Below, piece after piece: positions 1 to 4,924 of a stretch of DNA of 5,097 bases; within the stretch, counting starts at the first letter, position 1; each line of letters begins with the position of its first letter. This DNA comes from Methanoregulaceae archaeon UBA288. GTDB lineage: Archaea; Halobacteriota; Methanomicrobia; Methanomicrobiales; Methanospirillaceae. The notes under the pieces were generated by a model. That model was not told the origin of the DNA. It ran no database searches and saw nothing but the letters and a program-made list of their open reading frames with translations. A program made the position numbers and the translations under genes. Where the stretch lies: the NCBI GenBank assembly GCA_002495225.1, contig DAEF01000248.1, positions 1 through 5,097 of the forward strand, given 5' to 3'.

Positions 1-2
1 GG

Positions 3-206
3 ATCGCTCCGAATGATCGTTTATTTCTCATCCCTGGATTTTCAGTGATTCACCGTCATTCATCAGAATTACCTAAAAAGCGTACAGCAACATACTATCT
101 AGATTGGATCCCGTTGCAGGAGGACAGCGTTATACCAATCCTCGATCTAACGGGAAACAGGAGATCGCATGTCGACGTTTACCGCCGTGTTGCACAAAGA
201 GGATGA
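3..206 (+). CDS. Possible 3' end of an upstream gene, cut by the left edge, unknown product
   Basis: One plus-strand frame is open from the left edge for 67 codons and ends at TGA 204-206. The other two plus frames stop within the first 50 bases. The translation looks protein-like: it contains PKKRTATYYLDWIPL followed by a stretch ending in LDLTGNRRSHVDVYRRV. I do not recognise the family. Its last 38 bases overlap the start of hicB in another frame. Codons here are AT-richer (tta, ttt, aat, aaa, cta) than in any other gene of the window, so it may have a different origin. An open frame this long can arise by chance in AT-richer DNA, and no start codon is needed because the gene would begin outside the window. 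Low confidence. Confidence 0.3.
   Translation: MAPNDRLFLIPGFSVIHRHSSELPKKRTATYYLDWIPLQEDSVIPILDLTGNRRSHVDVYRRVAQRG
97..104. promoter_or_regulatory. 8-bp palindrome upstream of hicB, possible operator
   Basis: ATCTAGAT is a perfect palindrome 65 bases before the hicB start. Nearby are two short inverted pairs: gattgg at 102-107 with ccaatc at 135-140, and tcccgtt at 109-115 with aacggga at 149-155. A TATA-like ttatac lies at 130-135. HicBA operons are commonly autoregulated through inverted repeats upstream of the first gene, but no binding site can be proved here. The same bases are also part of the possible upstream reading frame, which weakens the case for an intergenic promoter. Confidence 0.2.
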
Positions 207-381
207 CCTGTACGTGGCCGAATGCCCGGAGGTCGGCACGGTCAGCCAGGGAGGGACCGTCGAGGAGGCCGTGAGCAACCTCAAAGAGGCGACGATACTT
301 TACCTGGAAGAGTTCCCTCAGACCGAAGAGAGACGGGCGATCCTGACCACCTTCGAGGTGTCGTCGGTTGCCTCATCATGA
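169..381 (+). CDS. hicB: HicB-family antitoxin (type II toxin-antitoxin)
   Basis: This 70-residue protein fits the small UPF0150/HicB fold. It has an N-terminal strand pair (FTAVLHKEDDLYVAECPEV, residues 4-22), a G-x-V-S-QGGT turn (23-30) and the family helix EEAVSNLKEATILYLEE (32-48). HicB proteins bind and block the HicA RNase in the cytoplasm. The start is ATG 169, four bases after an AGGAGA ribosome binding site at 159-164. The protein ends soon after the fold and lacks the C-terminal ribbon-helix-helix or helix-turn-helix domain of longer HicB proteins. It may therefore need HicA or another factor for operator binding. Its 3' end overlaps hicA by 14 bases, so the two are almost certainly translationally coupled. 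The antitoxin-first order (hicB-hicA) is common in archaea and cyanobacteria. Confidence 0.85.
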   Translation: MSTFTAVLHKEDDLYVAECPEVGTVSQGGTVEEAVSNLKEATILYLEEFPQTEERRAILTTFEVSSVASS

Positions 382-598
382 GCCTGTCTCGGGCGATCAG
401 ACCATACGCATCCTCTGCAATCGGTTCGGTTTCTCCATCTCCGGTCGGGCCGGAAGTCACGTACGACTTTCAAAGATGACGGACAGCGGCAGGGTGGGAA
501 CCGTCGTGCCGGACCACGACGAGTTGAAGACGGGGACGCTCAGAGGAGTCCTCCGACTCGCACAGGTGGAGATCGACGAATTTTACCGGTTTGTCTGA
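368..598 (+). CDS. hicA: HicA-family mRNA interferase toxin
   Basis: This 76-residue protein carries the HicA/YcfA signature. It has a helix starting SGDQTIRILCNRFGF (8-22), the G-S-H motif at 29-31 with the presumed catalytic His31, a strand pair ending TVVPDHDELKTGTLRGVLR (45-63), and a final helix EIDEFYRFV (68-76). HicA has a double-stranded-RNA-binding-like fold and cleaves mRNA, and HicB neutralises it. The chosen start is TTG 368, inside hicB, preceded by GAGGTG at 355-360. There is no ATG in this frame that keeps the first helix, and the ATG at 378 is in another frame. All key residues seem present, so the toxin is probably active. It ends about 50 bases before the broken end of nucleotidyltransferase fragment A, which lies on the opposite strand. 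Confidence 0.85.
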   Translation: MPHHEPVSGDQTIRILCNRFGFSISGRAGSHVRLSKMTDSGRVGTVVPDHDELKTGTLRGVLRLAQVEIDEFYRFV

Positions 599-649
599 AT
601 CGGTCTGGGGGGCACTCACGGTTCGTCACGGCGGTCATTTTCGCACCGC

Positions 650-1141
650 TGTCGGTCGACGATCCCGACATGGGGGGGTACACCGTCCGCGCCAGCGCCG
701 GCCCCTTGAGCAGCACCGACGGGATGCCCGCGGTCTCGAGCGCGTCGACCACGGCCTGTATCTGCCGGCCGGCCCGCATCGACCGCGCGGCCACGTAGAA
801 AAAGGTCCGGTCCAGGAAATCCGTGACCTCGAGCGGCGGCCGGCAGTCGGCCGGCCAGGCCCGCAGCCGGTAGGCCACGAGGGGTAGACCCCGTGCGGCC
901 GGAGGAGGTCCTGGAAACCCTGCCACGCCTCCGGCGACATCGCGGGCGCCGGCACGGGCGTGTCGCGGAGGATGGCAGCGAGGTACAGCAGCCGGTCGTC
1001 CGGGAGCGAGAGCACGGCGTTCCTCGGCTCGCCTTCGGGCGGCAGGCGCTCGTGGAACTTCCGCAGCCGTGCGGAGAACGCGGGTTCGATAGGCTCCTGG
1101 TCCTCATCATCGTCACCGTGCTCTTTCTCTCGCTGCGGCAT
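650..1141 (-). pseudogene. NTP_transf_5-type nucleotidyltransferase, fragment A: frameshifted and 3'-truncated
   Basis: Reading begins at ATG 1141 and includes RLRKFHERLP, then a stretch ending PEAWQGFQDLLRPHGVYP. Near base 881 the frame is lost and continues in the next frame as LVAYRLRAWP, RSMRAGRQIQAVVDALE and SVLLKGPALARTVYP. Against fragments B and C, the break is one missing base: they read gagcggg where A reads gaggggt. LLKGPALA-x3-YP is typical of the uncharacterised NTP_transf_5 nucleotidyltransferase family, where it comes just before the D-x-D catalytic motif. Here homology fades at SSTD near base 650, so the catalytic aspartates and the rest of the domain are absent. A run of seven G at 672-678 sits at the damaged end. 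The reading frame then runs antisense into hicA, which is not meaningful. It follows the MNT gene by about 70 bases and cannot make a working enzyme. Confidence 0.75.
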
Positions 1142-1164
1142 CTCGGCCGGACGGTGGCGATGCC

Positions 1165-1176
1165 CGGGACGTCCCG
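1165..1176. repeat. 12-bp perfect palindrome between the MNT gene and fragment A
   Basis: CGGGACGTCCCG reads the same on both strands and is flanked by direct repeats of gatgc at 1159-1163 and 1176-1180. It lies in the 69-base gap after the MNT stop codon and just upstream of the fragment A start. It could be an operator of the old nucleotidyltransferase gene, or a hairpin at the 3' end of the HEPN-MNT transcript. No T-rich tract follows on the minus strand, so a classical terminator is not supported. Confidence 0.25.
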
Positions 1177-1210
1177 ATGCGATGTACGCCGGCGTGGGAC
1201 CGGCCGTCGC

Positions 1211-1489
1211 TCAGACCGGTACGCCCTCCTCGAGGGCCGCGAGGATGAACGGGTTTTCGTCGGCGAGCATCAGGGCGAACTCGTCCTGCGTGTAGCAGAG
1301 CGGTTCGACGGGGAGATCCGTCAGCTCGAGAACCTGGCCGGGCCGCTCGTGGAACCGTCCGGGGATATCGCCGACGACGATGAGGTCGATGTCGCTCCCC
1401 TCGTGGACGTCTCCCCGCGCGAGGGAGCCGAACAGGAGCACGAGACTCGCGCCGTACCGCGAACGGAGTTCGTCCGCGAGCATGCGCAC
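1211..1489 (-). CDS. Minimal nucleotidyltransferase (MNT), partner of the adjacent HEPN protein
   Basis: This small Pol-beta-type nucleotidyltransferase has G-S at 21-22 in LLFGSLARGD, the catalytic pair S-D-I-D at 32-35, and a likely third carboxylate Glu62 in PVEPLCYT. From the GTG start it is 92 residues, the usual size of COG1708-type MNT proteins. It ends with NPFILAALEEG, again typical of the family. GTG 1489 is preferred because TGAGG at 1496-1500 gives a ribosome binding site six bases upstream, and that TGA is also the stop codon of the HEPN gene. A longer start at ATG 1555 would overlap the HEPN gene by 58 bases and has no properly spaced binding site. MNT proteins paired with HEPN proteins act as antitoxins, in studied cases by adding AMP to the HEPN partner. 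That this one does so is inferred. All active-site residues are present. Confidence 0.85.
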   Translation of the reverse strand: MRMLADELRSRYGASLVLLFGSLARGDVHEGSDIDLIVVGDIPGRFHERPGQVLELTDLPVEPLCYTQDEFALMLADENPFILAALEEGVPV

Positions 1490-1497
1490 CCGGTTCC

Positions 1498-1905
1498 TCA
1501 GCCCTTCAACGTCCGCCCTGCCATCTCGCAGATCGATGCGGCAGACCTGATGCATGCCTCGGCGTCCTCCCTGTCGAAGTATTCGGACGGCGTCAGGTTC
1601 CCGGCGATGCTGTCCGGGTACCGCGTCGTGATGTACACCCCGTCGAGCCGCTTCGCATCGGCCTTCAGCACCGCGAACGACGCCTCGAAGCGGCCGATCT
1701 CACCGGTCAGCTCGAAGACCGAGTGGGTCAGAACCTTCCGGTGTCCGCGTGCGTAGAGCAGGGCTTTCAGGACCCTCTCTGCACTCTGCTGGGCCTGAAA
1801 GCAGGCCCACTCGAAGTCGCCGGACCGGCAGCTGTTCCGGGCGCTCTCGAGGTCCCGCTCTCCCTGCCTGAACCACCGGTCCGCTTCCTTCCGATTCGCG
1901 TCCAT
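1498..1905 (-). CDS. HEPN-domain protein (COG1895-like), probable toxin of a HEPN-MNT pair
   Basis: This 135-residue, mostly helical protein matches the archaeal HEPN group. It has ADRWFRQGERDLESAR (8-23), FEWACFQAQQSAERVLKALL (31-50), LTHSVFEL (59-66), the hallmark TRYPD (94-98) and the final helix EDAEACIRSAASI (113-125). HEPN proteins of this kind pair with MNT enzymes, and many are RNases controlled by them. The canonical C-terminal R-x4-6-H RNase motif is not obvious. R56-x4-H61 has the right spacing but not the usual position, so catalytic activity is uncertain. ATG 1905 is preferred to the in-frame ATG 1953 because the latter overlaps a strong TATA box. No clear ribosome binding site precedes 1905. 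The gene leads a two-gene operon with the MNT gene. Confidence 0.85.
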   Translation of the reverse strand: MDANRKEADRWFRQGERDLESARNSCRSGDFEWACFQAQQSAERVLKALLYARGHRKVLTHSVFELTGEIGRFEASFAVLKADAKRLDGVYITTRYPDSIAGNLTPSEYFDREDAEACIRSAASICEMAGRTLKG

Positions 1906-1951
1906 TGGTCGACTGCCCGCCCGCTGGTACGGAGATGTTGCCGCCGTCGCC

Positions 1952-1959
1952 ATATAAAA
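1952..1959 (-). promoter_or_regulatory. Archaeal TATA box of the HEPN-MNT operon
   Basis: The minus strand reads gcgTTTTATATgg here, in otherwise very GC-rich DNA. A transcript starting about 25 bases downstream (near 1930) would leave a leader of roughly 25 bases before ATG 1905. The box lies about 40 bases beyond the end of nucleotidyltransferase fragment B, so the promoter came with the toxin-antitoxin module and not with the fragment. Confidence 0.55.
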
Positions 1960-1997
1960 CGCTCACGCGGCGGGGCCGAACGGCGTCGGACCAGACC

Positions 1998-2290
1998 GTC
2001 CTCCGGCCAGGCCCGCAGCCGGTATGCCATGAGCGGGGAGACCCCGTGCGGCCGGAGGAGGTCGATGAACCCCTGCCACTCCTGCGGCGTCATGGCCGGC
2101 GGGGGCACGGGAGTATCGCGGAGCGCGGAGCAGCCGGTCGTCCGGGAGCGTCCCCCGGGTCGCCCGCGAGGGGCAGGCGCTCGTGGAACTCCTTCAGCCT
2201 TGATGGCACAGACGGGTCGGCCGGTTCGGAGCTCAATCGCCGGTATGCGTTGGCGCCCTGCTGCTCAATTCTTTCCCTTTGTGTTTGTGC
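1998..2290 (-). pseudogene. NTP_transf_5-type nucleotidyltransferase, fragment B: only the N-terminal part, frameshifted
   Basis: Aligned to fragment A, this piece covers the N-terminus in two frames. The first holds TQRERIEQQ and VPSRLKEFHERLP, where A has PQREKEHGD and SARLRKFHERLP. The second holds MTPQEWQGFIDLLRPHGVSP and LMAYRLRAWPED. Two deletions of about 11 bases each relative to A lie between about 2110 and 2170 and break the frame. Homology ends sharply after AWPED at base 1998, where A and C continue with C-R-P-P. What follows is the promoter region of the HEPN-MNT operon. No start codon is evident at the place matching the A start, where an ACA codon stands. The fragment is too short and too damaged to be functional. 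Confidence 0.7.
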
Positions 2291-2421
2291 CGGCGGTCCC
2301 GTACGGTGCGCCACTGGCAGGAGCCCTCCGGCGGGTGTCGCCCGGTGCCATGGGGGCCGGGGGGGCCGCCCGGTGCAGGGACCCGCTCGGGTGAACTCTG
2401 CAACCCCGGTCCGCCGCGTGA
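2291..2421. other. Intergenic stretch, nothing recognised
   Basis: This very GC-rich gap separates the small unknown ORF from fragment B. It has G and C runs (for example 2352-2358) and no convincing codon pattern, promoter or hairpin. It may be further debris of the recombination that placed fragment B here. Confidence 0.4.
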
Positions 2422-2634
2422 TCAGAGCCGCCCGCAGCGCTTGTGCGCCGGTTCGATAATGAGAGTCCCGTTGACACTGACCGTGCCCGCCGCCGTGTCG
2501 ATATCGTAGAACGCCGGGACCGTCCTGGCGATCTGCAGATACAGGGGTCGGCCGCTCCGGGGCGTGAGGAGTTGCCCATCGCTGCTCCCGGGAGACGGGT
2601 CCTCGCCGAGGTCCTCCAGGGCGGCCGTGACCAT
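2422..2634 (-). CDS. Small hypothetical protein downstream of the ATPase gene, possibly a gene remnant
   Basis: From ATG 2634 this frame gives 70 residues: MVTAALEDLGEDP, a linker, then RPLYLQIARTVPAFYDIDTAA and GTVSVNGTLIIEPAHKRCGRL at the end. I do not recognise a family. Third codon positions are almost all G or C, as in the real genes here, and the second half looks like alternating strands of a folded domain. There is no ribosome binding site before 2634. The frame stays open further upstream, past 2700 and into the ATPase gene, so the true start is unsure or the 5' end may be lost. It lies 67 bases after the ATPase stop codon on the same strand and could be read from the same transcript. 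It may be a short gene or the C-terminal leftover of a larger one. Confidence 0.45.
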   Translation of the reverse strand: MVTAALEDLGEDPSPGSSDGQLLTPRSGRPLYLQIARTVPAFYDIDTAAGTVSVNGTLIIEPAHKRCGRL

Positions 2635-2701
2635 GCGCCGTGACGTCGCGGGCGGGTGTCGGGGAAGGCGGCATAAGGCCTTCTGGCCCTGACCTCGAGG
2701 G

Positions 2702-4168
2702 TTACTCGTCCGGCTCCGGCAGCGGGACGAACTCGGTGTCGGGGCGGCGCTCCCACGCCGCAACGTCCTCTTCCAGGCGGGCCTTCTTGGCCCATCCGTC
2801 CAGGTCGTCGAGGTCGAGGCAGAGGGTCCTGTCGCTCGGCGGCGGACGGCGCGAGAACGACCGTGCCACGACGCAGAAGTACTCGTCCCGCGTATCGTTG
2901 TGCCAGGCGACGTTCGGCGCCCGCTCGCCGAGCCGCTCGAGGACCCCCGTGGCGTCCACGCCGTCCTGCCACTTCACTTCGCAGAGCAGGATCCGGCGCT
3001 CGTCGTCGCGGAGGCAGACGATGTCGATCTCGTCGCCCCGGTGCCACCAGGTACCGATGCGCGCGTAGACGAAGGGGAGCAGGCCACGGGTGTTGAAGAG
3101 GTCGAAGAGGTCGGCGACGATCCCTTCGAAGTGGCGCCCGACATATGCGGCGAGCCGGGGACGGACGTACTGCTCCGCAACGAGGCGGGAGTTGCCGCGG
3201 TCGAGGGCCTCCAGGTTCGGGCTCACGAATGTGAACCAGAAGTCGAAGAGGTTGTCGGAGAGGTAGTACAGCCCCTTCCGGCTCTTCGCGCTCTCGGTCA
3301 CGGGGATGCGCCGATGCACGAGGCGAAGGTCGATCAGGACCGACATGTACTTGACGACAATGCTCTTGGAGAGGCCCGTGTCGTTGCAGATGAGACCGAT
3401 ACTGTGGTTGCCCTGCGCGATCGAGTAGAGGATCGAGAGGTAGTATCGAGGCTCGACGAGCTCGGTCCGAAGCACGAAGTCCACATCGCGGTAGAGGAAC
3501 GAGTCCTCGGCGAGCACCTTCTCCTCGATGTTCGCGAGGATCTCCTTTTCGGGATCGGCAGCCATCAGGTACGCCGGCGTGCCGCCGAAGACCGCGTAGC
3601 ACTCGACCGCCTTCCGAAAATCCTCCAGGTACTCGAGGGCGTGAATGAACCTGAGCGGCTGCAGCAGGATCTGCCCGGTTCGCCGGCCGAAGAGCGGGCT
3701 GGCGTGGTCCATCGTCGAAGCCTCCATCATGGCGATACTCGAGCCGCAGAGAATGAGGAAGAGCCCCGAGTCCTTCAGGTGACGGTCCCAGTACTCCTGG
3801 AGGATCGAGGGAAGCGAGGGGTCCTCCTTGACCAGGTACGGAAACTCGTCGATCGCGATGACGGTCCTTCTCTCCGAGTGCTGCCGGATGTACTCGAAGA
3901 AGCTGTCCCAGTCGGCAAAGCCGGTGCTCTTGAGGAACGGGTCATTGAAGAAGTCGCCCAGCTCCTGCGCGAACTTCCGGAGCTGCAGCGCCTTCGACTC
4001 CTCGCGGGCCAGGAGGCGGACCCCGTTGCGCCCCTCGAGAAACCGGTCGATAAGTTCACTCTTCCCCACGCGGCGCCGGCCGTAGAGCACGATGAACTCA
4101 CCCCGACCGCCGGCGTATCGTGCATCGAGCATGGCGATTTCGCGCCCTCGATTGAGGAAGATACTCAC
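2702..4168 (-). CDS. AAA ATPase with DUF234-type C-terminal nuclease-like domain
   Basis: This 488-residue protein has the layout of the archaeal ATPase (PF01637)/DUF234 (PF03008) family. The ATPase part has Walker A G-RRRVGKS (30-37), Walker B TVIAIDEFPYL (102-112) and the C-G-S-S sensor-like segment at 141-144. It continues with PLFGRRTGQILLQPL (158-172) and FGGTPAYL (194-201). A winged-helix-like segment follows (SIGLICNDTGLSKSIVVKYM, 256-275), then YYLSDNLFDFWFTFV (301-315). The C-terminal domain has Glu348, GDEIDIV (378-384, Asp382) and CEVKW (396-400), which together fit a PD-(D/E)xK nuclease core. The length is normal for the family and no break is seen. It starts at GTG 4168 with no ribosome binding site, which suits a leaderless message. 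These genes are abundant and mobile in archaea. A role in defence or toxin-antitoxin function has been suggested but is not established, and I infer only an ATP-dependent protein with a possible nuclease activity. Confidence 0.88.
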   Translation of the reverse strand: MSIFLNRGREIAMLDARYAGGRGEFIVLYGRRRVGKSELIDRFLEGRNGVRLLAREESKALQLRKFAQELGDFFNDPFLKSTGFADWDSFFEYIRQHSERRTVIAIDEFPYLVKEDPSLPSILQEYWDRHLKDSGLFLILCGSSIAMMEASTMDHASPLFGRRTGQILLQPLRFIHALEYLEDFRKAVECYAVFGGTPAYLMAADPEKEILANIEEKVLAEDSFLYRDVDFVLRTELVEPRYYLSILYSIAQGNHSIGLICNDTGLSKSIVVKYMSVLIDLRLVHRRIPVTESAKSRKGLYYLSDNLFDFWFTFVSPNLEALDRGNSRLVAEQYVRPRLAAYVGRHFEGIVADLFDLFNTRGLLPFVYARIGTWWHRGDEIDIVCLRDDERRILLCEVKWQDGVDATGVLERLGERAPNVAWHNDTRDEYFCVVARSFSRRPPPSDRTLCLDLDDLDGWAKKARLEEDVAAWERRPDTEFVPLPEPDE

Positions 4169-4172
4169 AAGT

Positions 4173-4200
4173 AGTATACTCTCAAGTATACTATTTTACA
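4173..4200 (-). promoter_or_regulatory. Promoter of the ATPase gene with two tandem AGTATACT palindromes (putative operator)
   Basis: AGTATACT, a perfect 8-bp palindrome, occurs at 4173-4180 and 4185-4192, with centres 12 bases apart. Each is part of a longer imperfect repeat: actcacaagtagtatact at 4163-4180 and actctcaagtatactatt at 4179-4196. On the minus strand a TATA-like aaaatagtat covers 4188-4197, centred about 25 bases before GTG 4168, so transcription probably starts at or next to the start codon. The palindromes lie between and across the TATA element and the start site, where a bound protein would block transcription. This small AT-rich island stands out in a GC-rich window. Confidence 0.5.
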
Positions 4201-4254
4201 GTTGTGACGCTCGTTTCCGGTTGCGCTCACCGGACGAGAGATGGTCTGATGCGT

Positions 4255-4511
4255 TCAAGACGTCTTTCGAACCTGAAACCAGCGTGCGCCCGAGGTCCTC
4301 AGGGAGATCTTCCGCCAGTCACCTCCCGACGGGATGCGCGGATGGCTGGCAACACGTCCCGCGCCTCCTCCGCCATCACCTCCGGCAACCCGGCGATAGG
4401 GCAGAACCTTCACCAGCTCTCGACAAACCCGTCACGATCGAGGCCCTGGATGCAGGACAGCGCCTTCTCGGTTGCCTCGAAGTACAGTTTCGCCGGGCGC
4501 GGGTCTTTCAT
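4255..4511 (-). pseudogene. HepT-like HEPN toxin gene, decayed (stop and frameshifts)
   Basis: The gene starts at ATG 4511, overlapping the mntA stop as ATGA. It reads MKDPRPAKLYFEATEKALSC and continues to DGFVESW, then hits TGA at 4410-4412 after 33 codons. The MKDPR-x-start and length of the first helix suit the COG2361/DUF86 HepT group. Pieces of the next part survive in other frames: VMAEEARDVLPAIRA, then DWRKISLRTS, which recall the family's E-A-x-x-(L/V)-P-x-x-(I/L)-R and the (P/D)WRKI segment. One base seems to be missing just before DWRKIS. After that the sequence no longer matches, and the R-x4-H-x-Y active site near the C-terminus is gone. The 33-residue peptide left cannot be an RNase. 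The match rests on short segments, so the family call is probable, not certain. Confidence 0.65.
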
Positions 4512-4840
4512 AGCGGGACGGCCTCGTGCAGGATGCGGTCTCGGAGGCCCGGCTTGATCGACCGTTTCTCGACCAGGTCGACGGGGACGCCGATCCTCTC
4601 GGTGAGTACCCGTTGCAGTCTGGCCAGGTCGAGGAGCGAGAGATCGCGCTCCGGGTCGAACTCCACGAGGAGGTCGAGGTCGCTCGTGTCGTCCTGCTCG
4701 TCGCGGACATACGACCCGAAGAATTCGAGCGACGTCACGCCGTACTCCTGCTCGAGGGAGGGCAGGAGCGCTCGAAGGACGAGCCGGAGCTCCTCGAGCG
4801 TCGCTATCCTTCTGGCGGTTGCTGAACTCGCACTGGTCAT
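4508..4840 (-). CDS. mntA: MntA-like nucleotidyltransferase antitoxin (partner toxin decayed)
   Basis: This 110-residue Pol-beta-type nucleotidyltransferase has FFGSYVRDE (40-48) with G42-S43, the catalytic S-D-L-D at 53-56 followed by LLVEF, and the third carboxylate Asp88 in GVPVDLVEK (84-92). It ends with LRDRILHEAVPL, a usual ending of the family. The start ATG 4840 has a GAGAGG ribosome binding site at 4849-4854, eight bases upstream. In studied MntA-HepT systems MntA adds AMP units to a tyrosine of the HEPN toxin HepT and so inactivates it. The next gene starts in an ATGA overlap, as expected for such an operon, but it is broken, leaving this antitoxin as an orphan. All active-site residues are kept. 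The first 15 residues are less typical, so a slightly shorter protein is possible. Confidence 0.85.
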   Translation of the reverse strand: MTSASSATARRIATLEELRLVLRALLPSLEQEYGVTSLEFFGSYVRDEQDDTSDLDLLVEFDPERDLSLLDLARLQRVLTERIGVPVDLVEKRSIKPGLRDRILHEAVPL

Positions 4841-4924
4841 TGTACTATCCTCTCGACCGAAGGGCGGGTGTGGAGCACCTCGAAACGGCAGGTCGATCCA
4901 GCCAACCGCCCCTGATCCCGTGGC
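4841..4924. other. Short leader region between fragment C and mntA
   Basis: Apart from the mntA ribosome binding site at 4849-4854, I see no gene here. A TATA-like attatactt on the minus strand lies at 4948-4956, inside the tail of fragment C. It could drive mntA with a leader of about 80 bases, but this is a weak call. Confidence 0.3.

Noticed and set aside
540..649. Extension of fragment A into the antisense of hicA
   Set aside because: After SSTD the frame no longer matches the nucleotidyltransferase family and simply reads the reverse of hicA.
893..1756. Plus-strand frame of 287 codons
   Set aside because: It lies antisense to fragment A, the MNT gene and the HEPN gene, whose motifs are unmistakable.
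2677..2688. ggccttctggcc as a terminator hairpin after the ATPase gene
   Set aside because: The stem is only four base pairs and no T tract follows on the minus strand.
2265..3602. Long minus-strand frame of 445 codons overlapping the ATPase gene
   Set aside because: It is an arginine- and proline-rich shadow frame of the ATPase gene that runs on through the small ORF and the start of fragment B. No domain is visible.
2900..4174. Long plus-strand open frame of 424 codons
   Set aside because: It is the antisense of the ATPase gene. Its codons mirror those of a gene with clear Walker and DUF234 motifs, and its own product is a low-complexity, charge-rich sequence without a family pattern.
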